DNA of 64,000 nt, from positions 109,958,661 through 110,022,660 of the forward strand of contig NC_073746.1 in assembly GCF_029784135.1 (NCBI RefSeq), read 5' to 3'. The notes beneath the pieces were generated by a model. It made no database searches. It was not told where the DNA came from and saw nothing but the letters and a program-made list of their open reading frames with translations. Numbering within the stretch: position 1 is the stretch's first letter; every line of letters starts with the position of its first letter. The position numbers were made by a program, and so were the translations under genes. Shown piece after piece: positions 36,620 to 46,900 of this stretch. This DNA comes from Toxorhynchites rutilus septentrionalis. Taxonomy: Eukaryota > Arthropoda > Insecta > Diptera > Culicidae.

Positions 36620-38016
36620 TCTATCTATATATATAAAAATGGAGTGATGTCTGTCTGTCTGTCTGATTCTTATAGACTCGGAAACTACTGAACCGATCGA
36701 CATGAAAATTGGTATGTAGGGGTTTTTGGGGCCGGGGAAGGTTTTCGTGATATTTTGAGACCCCTCCCCCCTCTCTAAGGGGGGGCTGCCATACAAATGA
36801 AACACAAATTTCTGCATTACTCGGAAATTAACCAAGCAAACGAAACCAAAGTTGGCATGTGAAAGTTTTAGGGTGCAATAAATGTTTCTATGATGGTTAG
36901 ACAGTCCTTCCTCCACTCAAAGGGGGGGCTGCCATACAAATGAAACACAAATTTCTGCATTACTCGAGAATTAATCAAGCAAATGAAACCAAATTTGGCA
37001 TGTGGAGGTTTTAGGATGCAATAAATGTTTCTATGGTGTTAAGATACTCCTTCCCCCTCTCTTAGAGGGGGCTGCCATACAAATGAAACACAATTTTTTG
37101 CATTACTCGGAAATTAATCAATCAAACGAAACCAAAGTTGGCATGTGAAAGTTTTAGGGTGCATTAAATGTTTCTATGATGTTTAGACAGTCCTTCCCCC
37201 ACTCAAAGGGGGGGCTGCCATACAAATGAAACACAAATTTCTGCATTACTCGAGAATTAATCAAGCAAATGAAACCAAATTTGGCATGTGGAGGTTTTAG
37301 GATGCAATAAATGTTTCTATGGTGTTAAGATACTCCTTCCCCCTCTCTTAGAGGGGGCTGCCATACAAATGAAACACAATTTTTTGCATTACTCGGAAAT
37401 TAATCAATCAAACGAAACCAAAGTTGGCATGTGAAAGTTTTAGGGTGCAATAAATGTTTCTATGGTGATAAGATACTCCTTCCCCCTCTCTTAGAGGGGG
37501 CTGCCATACAAATGAAACATAATTTTTTTGCATTACTCGGAAATTAATCAATCAAACGAAACCAAAGTTGGCATGTGAAAGTTTTAGGGTGCATTAAATG
37601 TTTCTATGATGTTTAGACAGTCCTTCCCCCACTCAAAGGGGGGGCTGCCATACAAATGAAACACAAATTTCTGCATTACTCGAGAATTAATCAAGCAAAT
37701 GAAACCAAATTTGGCATGTGGAGGTTTTAGGATGCAATAAATGTTTCTATGGTGTTAAGATACTCCTTCCCCCTCTCTTAGAGGGGGCTGCCGTACAAAT
37801 GAAACACAAATTTTTGCATTACCCGAGAATTAATCAAGCAAATTAAACCAAATTAGGCATATGGAAACTTTAGGATGCAATGAATGTTTCTATGGTGGTT
37901 AGATATCCCTCCCCCCTCTCTTAGGGGTGGCTGCCATACAAATAAAACACAAATTTCTGCATTACTCGAGAATTAATCAAGTAAATGGGCGGGACGAAGT
38001 TTGCCGGGTTAGCTAG
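36620..38016 (+). mobile_element. Non-autonomous Helitron, copy 3, nine units
   Basis: It begins A|TCTATCTATATATATAAAAA and ends GTTAGCTAG|T at 38016. The start could be 4 bp either way because of TCTA repeats. It holds nine 143-bp units: CTGCCATAC (once CTGCCGTAC) at 36786, 36929, 37072, 37215, 37358, 37501, 37645, 37788 and 37931. Units of the CTCGGAAATTAAT type and of the CTCGAGAATTAAT type alternate for the first four units. It interrupts the pogo element. Non-coding. Confidence 0.88.
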
Positions 38017-38084
38017 TACCTCATAAAATTTGTGTCTAATTGTTGTTTACTAACACACATCAATTTAGTGTGATTCTCAGGCCT

Positions 38085-38960
38085 AATGATGGTTCGAAAC
38101 TACAAAAAGAAAACCGATAGAACCAGCATCAACGAAGATGAGATGGAAAGAGCTATGGAACTAGTTTCGAATAGAACGTTTTCATGATTCTAGCTTACAG
38201 GTGGTCCAACTGGGTTCATTGTCTTTGATAATTTCCCAACTAGCCGTTGCATAACGGGAAAATAGTTTCTCAATGTTCTGGCGCTTTTGAAAAAAAAAAG
38301 CAAAAAGTAACGTAAACGGATCAATTTCAAAAAAATTAAAAATCAATCAAAAAGTCAATGCACTTTGGAAACAATTAAATATTGCCGAGAAAATTGCACA
38401 ATTCATGTATCTTTCCCACCTTATGTCACAAATCGCTTACAACCGCTGGATGTTTCAGTTATGGGCCCTTTCAAGCAAAAGCTCTCAGTTTCCCAGAACG
38501 ATTGGCTACTCGACCATCCTGGAAAAACTATTTCTATACACGACCTTTCAGGTATAGTTGCATCGGCTTATAATGCTTCTTCCAATCTGAGTAATATCCC
38601 AGTTGGATTCAAAATGACAGGTTGCTATCCATTCTCAAGAAAGGTTTTTTCGGACAAGAATTTTGAATGCTCAAATGATTTCACCTACTGGAGCGGAGGT
38701 AGCAACTGACTCATCGGGTAATACAACAATGCTCCAAAACATTGCGTCTACAGCACAGATAGATTTAACTTTGGCAACTTTGTTTCCGGAAAATTTTGAA
38801 TTTTTTCCAAAAACTTCACCGCGGAAAACCCCCGCTCGAAAACGGAACGGAAGAAAGCAAAATCACGAGTTTTTACTGACTTTCACAGCAAGCAGTTTCC
38901 TTTCAAACAAATACTGATAACAGGAAAATGCCGAATATGCTGGAAATAAGAGGAAACGGA
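38085..38960 (+). pseudogene. Pogo transposase, internally deleted
   Basis: The N-terminus reads MMVRNYKKKTDRTSINEDEM and then ERAMELVSNRTF (38085-38182), the start of the pogo-family helix-turn-helix domain. The next readable part (38365-38709) is the end of the DDE domain, with PPYVTNRLQPLDVSVMGPFK, HPGKTISIHDLSGIV and GFKMTGCYPFSRKVFSD. After a frame change a basic tail follows (PRKTPARKRNGRK, about 38820-38860). The DNA-binding middle and the first two catalytic Asp residues are gone, so it is inactive. Family members lacking only the core are typical deletion derivatives. Confidence 0.8.
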
Positions 38961-39344
38961 AGTAATTGTTGATAAACATAAAATTTAATTTTTTGTTGTC
39001 GTCCGAAAGTGCCCTAGGACTGTCTGAAACTGCCCCACACATGGGGCACATTCGGACAAAAAGGCAATTTTCAAAAGTTCGAATAAACCGTTCATAATTG
39101 CATCAACGGACACCTCTAACACGCTCGTATGATACATTAATGTCCAAATGACAATCAGGATGTATTCAGGATTTTTTTAAGTTTACAAAAAATATTAAAT
39201 ATCAAGGAAAAAAAGTGTCCGAATGTGCCCTCCTCTCCCCTACGGACACGAAAGCTCTTTGCAATTTTCATAAAAATCGAGGTATATGTCCGCTTTTTAA
39301 CCAGTATTTCAACCATTGGTTAAAAACATCAGAATCTTCTAAAA

Positions 39345-39750
39345 GTTGACCACGGCCAGTAGTATAGCGTGGTTAACCCGGTCGAACGCTGCTTCGATAT
39401 CGGCTTTGGCATCAACTTGTGTTCCATCCTCCATATGCTTCAGACAGAAGGAGCTGATCTCCATTAAGTTTGTGTTAAAGCCATGCTGATCTGTTAAAAA
39501 TGAAGTGTCCTACACTTTTTGTAATAGAGTCACCAAAGAGGATCTTGACCTTTCTTGAACACTGGAAAAATGAAGAACTTCTTCCAGCATTCGGTAAATG
39601 TTCTCTGATGTTGCGATTGAATCTTCTGTAGCGCTTCTGAAAGATAGGTAGCACAATTTTTCAGCACGAAGGTATTCCATCTGGCTCTGGATTCACTGAC
39701 GTTATCAATTGTTTCATGGCAGTAACAATTTCACTTTGCTGAAATCTAGT
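39345..39750 (-). pseudogene. Non-LTR reverse transcriptase fragment
   Basis: The minus strand reads EIVTAMKQLITSVNPEPDGI, then after frame changes FNRNIREHLP, DQHGF..TNLMEISSFCLKH and ADIEAAFDRVNHAILLA. These are the linker, fingers and first catalytic motif of a LINE reverse transcriptase. Several frameshifts occur, and a short deletion removes part of the stretch between QHGF and TNL. The sequence differs from both CR1 copies, so it is another lineage (Jockey-like is possible). Confidence 0.65.
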
Positions 39751-40320
39751 TATTTTTTGTCGCAAAAGATTTATCCCCCAGGTTCATTTGCGTTGATGCA
39801 GAATCCAGTTTTATCACATTCTTCGTTGAAGAATGACTAGAACGTTTAGAATTCTGAACACAGAACATAGCTAGAATAACGGTATTCGTGCTTGGTGTAA
39901 ACGCTTTATGGCACTGATACCTGATACCTTAGTCTAGACTTTAAGAGATTAGGCTACAATGTTTCACTGTCACTGGTCGTTATCACACAACCATAGTCGC
40001 TCTTATCAGGAGAAGTATCGCTCGACATTCCGAGCAGTTTAGTTATCCCGTCAGCCACCGAACAAGACATACAGGAATTCTACCCTCTGTTCGGAATTAA
40101 ATGAAGTTTCGTGGTATAATAAGGTTATAAGTTTCCCGCCAATTAATTCGAAGTGGTTTGATCACCGTCGGATCACCGATTGATTGTGTTGTGTCATATT
40201 AAATCCCGCTGCTGTGTACCCACAGCTTTGATCTGTTCATCGCTGGTAGTCTCGTTCGCCTCAGAGTACGAGCTGTGCCAGATTTTACCGTGATCACTTT
40301 AACACTCCACCATTGCACGA
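39751..40320. other. No recognisable gene
   Basis: Sequence between the RT fragment and a Tc1/mariner relic. It may hold more of the retroelement 5' side or the left end of the transposon, but no motif or terminal repeat could be recognised. Confidence 0.35.
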
Positions 40321-40463
40321 GACCGACCTGCCCCGACAAACGGTATCGGTTATATAGACTGAAACGCGCAAAAAATGGTCGATTTCAAATTAGTGTATTT
40401 CTGTTGAAATGCATTAAAACCGTACCGTGTTGAGTTTTCACTGTTTGCTCACCAGTTTTCAAA

Positions 40464-41480
40464 ATGACTTCCGAGCAAGAGGAGCAGCGTGTCAAAATTT
40501 TGCTCGCGCAGAATCCGACGTTCTCGCACGCCAAGTTGGCAAAATTGCTGGATGTTGCCAGATCGACCGTGACAAACGATTTGAAAGTGTTTGGGGAGCG
40601 TCTGTCGACCGCCTGGAAGCCTGGAAACGGCGGCAATCTAAATCCGGACGTGTTAACGACGACGAAGAAAGTATCGGCGAAATATAAGCGAAATCCTAAC
40701 CTCTCCATCCAGGACGTCGCTGGCAAGCTCAATGTATTCCATACTACTGTGCAGCGGGCTAAGAAACGTGCCGGATTTCGACGTTTAAGAAGGTAAAGGT
40801 GGTGAACCGAGATTACAAACAAAACACGTCGGCAAAGCAGCAGTCCCGAAAGCTGTGTATGAATCTGTTACAAAGTCGAGGACGAAACTGTGATTGCGGG
40901 TTTCAAGTAGCTTCCTGGACAGGTGTTTTGTACAACATCAGGAAAAGTAAGGTGGCTAAAATTTTCAAAACCATCAAGCTATCGAAGTTCCCGAAAAAAT
41001 ACTTCGTCTGGCAGACCTGTGGTCTAAAAAGCGGCATTTTCATCACAACGAGAAACATCAATCAAGAGATCTACGTCCAGGAGTGTTTGGAAAAGTGGCT
41101 GCTACCATTCCTAAAGCAACATAATAGACCTGTGCTGCTCTGACCGGACTTGGCAAGGTGCCACTATGGGGAAAAAAAAGGCAGTCGAGTGGTACGATGC
41201 GAATAACGTGGTTGTGGTATCCAAAGACCTAAACCCTCTACCCGGTATTGGGCTTCGGTCAAATGGAATCTAATAAAAACTAATAAATGCATGGAAAACC
41301 AGCAGCAGTTTAAATCTAACTGGCGTTCGGTAGCGAATAAGGTGTATGAGACCACTGCACAAAATTTAATGGAAGGGGTTTAGTGGAAGGCACGGCAGTT
41401 CGGATTCGGCAAACCAAAAGACTAAACGAACATTTTTTCCTTTAAATATATGAATTGAGTTGCAAAAAAATAAGAAGATT
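40464..41480 (+). pseudogene. Tc1/mariner-superfamily transposase relic
   Basis: The ATG at 40464 gives MTSEQEEQRVKILLAQNPTF, with LAKLLDVARSTVTNDLK and GNGGNLNPDV after it. These are the two helix-turn-helix units and the linker. A one-base shift near 40775 moves the frame to FKKVKVVNRDYKQNTSAK. The first catalytic block is recognisable in a third frame as EDET near 40885, with an LPGQ stretch after it. The second catalytic Asp lies in WPDLARCHY after a stop near 41140, followed by the degraded C-terminus to about 41480. Family members have DDETYV and WPDLASCHY here. Terminal repeats were not identified. Confidence 0.75.
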
Positions 41481-41599
41481 TTTTTATTATGATTTTGACT
41501 GCAAGAAACGATTTAGAGATACGGAGATACGGCCCCCCTTGCGTCGCTTACATCAAGAAAGGACCGATTGGTTGACCGGAAAGCCTCATTCAAACCAGT

Positions 41600-42560
41600 G
41601 TAATCAGTGCGGTTAAAATCTAACTCCCTGTTTGTTGTCAACGATGGTAGGCCGAGGCGGCTCAAATCTTAAGACATTCGCCAAACAGATCAGTATTGAG
41701 ATTGGACGGCAATTTTCCACGTTGTGAATGTTGTCAGACTTGAAGAGCTTGAATATGGGAATAATTGACGCAAGCTTCCAAGTCTCAGGAAAGACACCGT
41801 CTAGAAGTGATCGATTGAAGATAGACATCTCGGGGGGCGGCCAATGATGCTGCACAATTCTTGATGAAAGAAGGTGGAATTCGACTCGGACCTTTCAAGG
41901 TGACAACAAAGCAGAGGGTTTTGATAATATCTTCATGACTGACAGTGACATGTTGCAGAGACTAACGAAACTAGGAAAAATATCGAAACATTGCTGCGGA
42001 GTTGATGAGTAAAGAACTTCGTAAACGATTTGAAAGAATTCCGTGAAGAGGTTGACAGAGATTGAGGTCTGAGAAGCTTTTACCACAGTATATGACGCCT
42101 ACTGGAATACGAGCTGAACCTTTACGAGGAATTACCTTGAAACTACTCTTTGTCAATGTACCGTGGAAAATGAGTTTCATGTAAATTATTATTCTCGGTT
42201 TTGGATAACTGCATAGTAGACTTATTTGCAGTTTTTTTTTGGAAAAGAATTGGAGTTTACGAGCTTTTCGCAAACGGTTACGCAGATTACGGAGTTGGGG
42301 ATTTCATCATGGCTGGGGAAGTTGGGGATTTCAGGAAGGCTTACGTCTTTTAACAGGAAAGATAGCTTGGATAATTTGATACATGCTTTCGAAAAGGCAG
42401 AAGCACAGATATGGTTGCATTAATGACAGAAATGTCAAAAAGCTATTGTAGGACGAATCTGGTCAAACAAACTGTTGTCAAGTTCAAAAGTAGCGGTTTG
42501 TGGTGATGGTCGATTTTTTTAATGACGGATGGCGGTTCATACAGTTCATTATCGTCAGAT
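41600..42560 (-). pseudogene. Non-LTR retrotransposon fragment (linker and RT start)
   Basis: The minus-strand frames give a basic linker (KARKLQFFSKKKLQISLLCS, about 42270-42210), then FTEFFQIVYEVLYSS, and the RT opening FNRSLLDGVFPETWKLASII with PIFK, NCRPISILICLANV and TIVDNKQG. The order fits a LINE ORF2 running right to left and ending before the palm. Frameshifts occur near 41890 and 41650. It is separate from the 39.3 kb fragment because both contain the RT start. Confidence 0.65.
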
Positions 42561-42599
42561 TCGCTAACGAATACTAGGTCAAGTCAAAAGGTCAATACG

Positions 42600-43459
42600 T
42601 TTCACTCAGCTTTTTTCTCGGTTGATTTGTTTTCGGCTGAATTGCTTTGTATTATTTAGGGTCCTACGAACAGCATCCATGGATGAAATAGTAAGAGATG
42701 GTCACACAGTGTGTAAGTCGTGGCCAGCTCAGAATTGATGACATAGACGTGAACATGATGGCAACAACAAGGAAGGAGAGAGATCCTCAGTGCACCCTGC
42801 ACATCTTGTTCTCCACTATACTGTCGTTTTTTGCGACCGGAAATCAGAGTTATGGGTATTGGGTAAATTGTAGTAAGTTCATTCGACACTTATTGAAAGA
42901 ACTATGAATCTATTTCATTTGATCTGTTTTTTTTAAACGGAACACTTTTCGGTCTAAACTCGCCACCACCGAGTTTACAGAGAGTACCAGAGTTAGCGAG
43001 AAACCAGAGTTGCCTGGAAACCAGCAAAAGGAGACATTATTCTCTAATGCGAAAATCTCGTTAGAGATAAGGTCGAAGCAGATTTCAGCTTTTCAGCGCT
43101 GAAGAACAGATTGGGGGTATGGAGGAACAGATATTTGTGTTTTTACTGGCAATTCCGTGCCCGATCTTGTAATCGGCAACGGAACCGTTAGTGAAGATGT
43201 GATGAAAGTCCGAACATTCTCGTTACCTAGTTTGAGAATATTGTTGAATTCCGCGATCGGACTTTAACTCGGTTTATTCGAGAAAGATCTATTTAAGGGG
43301 GAGATTGATTCCATGGTTTAGTTTTGGGTCTGGGTATGGTTACTATGGGGGGAAGGATGTATGTTGTAGTAGGCTTTGTTGTAGAATCGGCAAGGAAGCA
43401 GTTTACAGTTTACTATTAGAAGTATTCATCTGGAGTACTCCTTACATGATATATGGTGC
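42600..43459 (-). pseudogene. RNase H-bearing non-LTR element, 3' part
   Basis: The minus strand reads IFTNGSVADYKIGHGIASKN (about 43195-43135), the opening of an RNase H domain (usually YTDGS...G.G), and further on SFCWFPGNSGF (about 43050-43000), which corresponds to the W-P-H-GI motif. Three frames are involved and the first catalytic Asp is replaced. LINEs of the I, LOA, R1 and Jockey groups may carry RNase H after the RT. The 5' side stops at the TTAA where piggyBac inserted. The RT tail suspected at 46.7-46.9 kb may belong to the same copy. Confidence 0.55.
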
Positions 43460-43463
43460 TTAA

Positions 43464-46400
43464 CCCATTAACGACCAAGCCGTAAAAATTATTTTTTTTG
43501 TGAAATCCATTGGTCTAATTTTGATTATTGGCACCTTGGAAACCCTAATGTACAAGAATTATTTTTTTCCCATCTTCCATTTTCCGGAAAATGACTGTTC
43601 GAAAAATCGAACATTGGCCGAAACCTGCACTTTTTTTTCGCAAGTACAAACACACTGCCAACAAAAAGTCTCTTCAATTAACAAATATACGACATTCATA
43701 AATGCTTCAATTTTACATTCCTAGACGAACAAGCGCAGGAAGATAAGAGTCTTCAAAGAAAAAACCTGAATTCATCCACCTACGGAGATATGAGACCTAT
43801 CAAATTTTGACTTATTACCGGCAAGCTTTTTTTTTCAAACGAAAACTATTGCTTTTTTATCGTGTTCCTGGTAGAGAAATGTCAACGCTTAATAATCGTT
43901 GCTTTCCTATAATCCAATTCCCGAAAAATCAAACAATTTCAAAAACTTGCAAAGTATAAATACGCTGCGGAAAAACAGTTTATTTTAATAACTAAATATA
44001 CGTCATCAATGTTACAGATTATCGTAATAGTAAGACTTTATTCATGGATTTTATCAAAGCACTTGATATGGTAATGTTTGTTGCATTTTTTACAAAGATA
44101 ATATGTTGGTTTGCCACAGCTTCTCCACTGACAGCGACGTACTTTTAATTCGGGATGCCTTATAATAAGGTGTCCTCCGCTAATACGGGGAATGTTATTG
44201 GGGACAAAATCTTCAACCTCCTTTTCCTCGTCGCTCGTAGTTGGATCACCAGTCAGTAACAGCGCTTGAGTAATCAATACTCTGAATTCCTTCTGATGCA
44301 AGGAAGTTTCGCCTCTGTGTTTCGCTACAAAACAGTGCAATTTCCACGAATTTACGACTGCAGAATTCAACGCATTTATCCATAGAGGCCAGTACCATTT
44401 TTTTGAACGAATGTTGATCCGATAGTTCTGCGCAGCATTGTCGTGCAAATCTACGCCACCCATATTTTTATTATAGTTATACAACACATGTGGCTGCTGC
44501 ACGGTAACAAGTTCGCCGGCACTTTTACCCTGCACTCCTTTGCGCCAACGTTTAACAGAATGAGTTGGTTTAATTTGATCAAAGTTTGTAGCGATTGTTA
44601 CTTCCTTGTTGTCCTGCCATCGACAGAATACGATTTTGTTGCAATCGTCGAGCTGACAATGATATTGACCTTTCGGAAGCTCTTTTCCTGTCTTGAGCAA
44701 TGCACCTCCAACACGGTTCGATCGAACGGTACCTGATGCTGCGATTTTCAGTTCTGTTAGGATCAACATCAACAGGTAGCTTGTAAAAAAATTGTCAAAG
44801 TAGATGACATATCTAGTAGGGTGCTCAACTCGTCCAAGCAACCGCAACACAACATCGGCCCCTAAGCCCACTGTCCTGTTGTAGTTGTCACTTGCGCCAC
44901 AGTATGGCATGAATTGATAGAGGTATCCTTCTGTTGAGCATAGACACCATACTTTATAACCGAACCTTATCGGTTTTCCTTTTATGTACATTTTGCAGGA
45001 ATGTCTACCGAAGTATGGTACCATCTGCTCATCTATGGACAAATTATCACTGAAAACGCCAAACTGCATGAATTTTTGATTCATTACTTCAAAAAACGAA
45101 CGAAGCTAATTGAAAGAAAAAAAAATTAATAGACTTTCAACAAGTGCAATTTTTTTACCTTAGCCATTTTATCCATCTTATTCAGGTTGTAATTGTCTGA
45201 AAAGTGAATGAACTTTTTTATCTCGCGAAACTTATTCCTGGACATGCACTGCTTAACAATAGGAACTCCCAAGGAAGGTTCATTGGACCAATAATCGTTA
45301 ACATTGGGGAGGGTGTGGTATCCAGATAACAGCAGTATTCCAATGAATCTTTTCAAGGTTATGATGTCGAGTAGAAAAGTGGAATTTTGCTGGCCAGCAT
45401 ATCGATTTGTCTCCCGTACAATAAGTGATATGACTTCATCATCAAACAGTTTGAGAAAGAGTTGTAACGGTGATAAATCTTTGATTGTATCGAACAACTC
45501 TTGTTGTTTATTAGCCAGAGGTTCGTTATTAGGCGAAACAGAGTATTCAATTTTATCCGTTGTAAGACTTTTCCAATGGGGTTCCGGAAATGCACTCAAT
45601 GGCTTATAGCCAATCTCCAACACTTGCTGTTTTGTTTGAGACAAGGTCTGTGTTTCACTACCTCTCTTACGTGAAGTGGAGGGCAGAGCCATCTTGCCTG
45701 AGAAATGTTTATCTTGAGCGGCAGCTTTGTGTGCATGATCTTGTGGAGTCGTCAATTCAGCAATGTCATCGATACTACCAAAAGTTTCGATCTCGAAAGT
45801 TCCTGCTACAGCATTGAGGGTAGGGATGTTGTCATTCTGTTGAATTGAATCGTCATTAAGGTTTTCCTCATCGGTGAGATCGCCCACCTGATCCGGCGGA
45901 AGAATATTTACACCGGCAATCTCACTAGAAGCATCATTCCACGTACTGATGATTTCCTCCAGCTCCTCCACGCACGAAATTCTGCGGACCGCCATCACCT
46001 AAGGTTATACGGACAAAAGTGTAGCTTTCCGACAATATTTGTTAAAATAATTGATACTTACAAACATTCACAATTGAAAACGCAAAATTGAATGAAAAAA
46101 AACCTTCCGTCTTCCAATGTAAACAAACCAGAATGCGCTGCGGAGGTTAGATGTGTTGGTATTGATTCAGTAGAAAAAAAATGTTCGTTATGGCCAACGT
46201 TCGATTTTTCGAACACTCAATTTCCTCGGCTGTTTTTTTTCCTGTAGGAGGCCCAATCGTATGATTTTTGCCCTACATCACAATATGTGTTCTTTTATCA
46301 AAGTAATGCTGTAGAAAAAATTACATATTTTTGTTATTTATTGGGTTTTTCTATTGAAATTGAAAACACCTTCCGGACATACTTGCATTAAATCGAATTC

Positions 46401-46566
46401 ATTGCCCAATAAAGCTATTCAAAATTAAATGAAATTGATGGTAAGTGGTAGCCAACAAGTTAAGCTATCTTTTGGTGCAAAAACATTACCATATTGTTGC
46501 TTTCCGAAGACAAGAAAAATTATCAAAGTTGCTGTTCGATTTTTCGAACGCTTGGCACAAAATGGG
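43464..46566 (-). mobile_element. Complete piggyBac-family transposon
   Basis: A 3103-bp element between two TTAA sites (43460-43463 and 46567-46570). Terminal repeats: left CCCATTAACGACCAAGCCG, right (complemented) CCCATTTTGTGCCAAGCG, both beginning CCC after TTAA as in piggyBac. The 16-bp palindrome GTTCGATTTTTCGAAC occurs at 43597-43612 (complement), 46199-46214 and 46534-46549; such subterminal copies may be transposase-binding sites. The single gene runs on the minus strand. Both ends, both target sites and the gene appear intact, so the copy may be young. Confidence 0.92.
44038..45995 (-). CDS. PiggyBac transposase, spliced, apparently intact
   Basis: This is a cut-and-paste DDE transposase specific for TTAA. 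The first ATG is at 45995. Exon 1 (45995-45159) and exon 2 (45105-44038) are joined across a 53-bp intron with GT at 45158 and AG at 45106. Splicing is in phase and bridges DKMAK to LRSFFEV, giving about 634 residues, close to the family's usual ~600. The catalytic Asps stand in SIDEQMVPYFG, VIYFDNFFTS and MGGVDLHDN. The C-terminus is a cysteine-rich zinc-binding domain (CQWRSCGKPTYYLCKKC, then HYHIKCF). A 5' UTR intron is likely: GTAAGT at 46061, AG at 45999. The stop TAA lies within AATAAA (44042-44037). The N-terminal ~100 residues are acidic, as usual. No stop or frameshift was seen. Confidence 0.88.
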
Positions 46567-46570
46567 TTAA

Positions 46571-46690
46571 CCCCTTCCCGTATTATTTAATACGTCACAC
46601 ATCAAGTGATTTCACTACTCTGCTGAGCGTTCTAGCGCCCTATGTTATGCAAGTACTCAACGAGTGAGACTCGATGTTGTACGGAAAGGG
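46571..46690. mobile_element. TTAA-flanked MITE, 120 bp
   Basis: It lies between TTAA at 46567-46570 and TTAA at 46691-46694. The ends are CCCCTTCCCGTATT and, complemented, CCCTTTCCGTACAA. It carries no gene. The TTAA site and CCC ends suggest mobilisation by a piggyBac-type transposase. It shares its left TTAA with the full piggyBac element. Confidence 0.75.
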
Positions 46691-46694
46691 TTAA

Positions 46695-46900
46695 AGCTGA
46701 ACCTCCGGTCAAGGTGAATCCTATGAATTTTGAGCGTTTTTTTGTACTATTGTGTTTTGATTGAATGTGAGGTTGGATAGGATTTTATTGCTACCTATTG
46801 GAGAGGTTGGGATGTTTTTTGGGAAATAGTGAAGCCCATTCTACAACCGAGTTGATAGCAGATTAAAGTTTTCTCCTGGCTATAATTTTGAAATGACATA
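46695..46900 (-). pseudogene. Possible RT tail of a non-LTR element
   Basis: The minus strand reads FPKKHPNLSNR and then KKRSKFIGFTLTGGSA, a pattern like the end of the LINE RT palm and thumb (K-h-LG-L-D). It has the same orientation as the RNase H fragment beyond the piggyBac, so the two may be parts of one copy split by the TTAA insertions. The similarity is short. Confidence 0.35.

Larger units (their letters stand above)
36250..39240 (+). mobile_element. Pogo-type element, internally deleted, with a Helitron inside
   Basis: It is flanked by TA at 36248-36249 and 39241-39242. The left end GGGGAAACGGGGGCAGTTTC continues with GGACA; the complemented right end GGGGAGAGGAGGGCACATTC continues with GGACAC. 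These form a terminal inverted repeat of about 26 bp with mismatches. The total of 2991 bp includes about 1.4 kb of Helitron copy 3, leaving about 1.6 kb of pogo sequence. The transposase relic lies on the plus strand. TA duplication, TIR and protein together support the pogo group of Tc1/mariner. Confidence 0.85.

Noticed and set aside
36786..37940. CRISPR-like regularly spaced repeats
   Set aside because: The spacing is regular, but whole 143-bp units are repeated without unique spacers; this is a tandem repeat in a eukaryotic Helitron.
45126..45158. Frameshift or stop inactivating the piggyBac transposase between its two frames
   Set aside because: GT at 45158-45157 and AG at 45107-45106 define a 53-bp intron that joins the frames in phase; an intron explains the stop better than a mutation.
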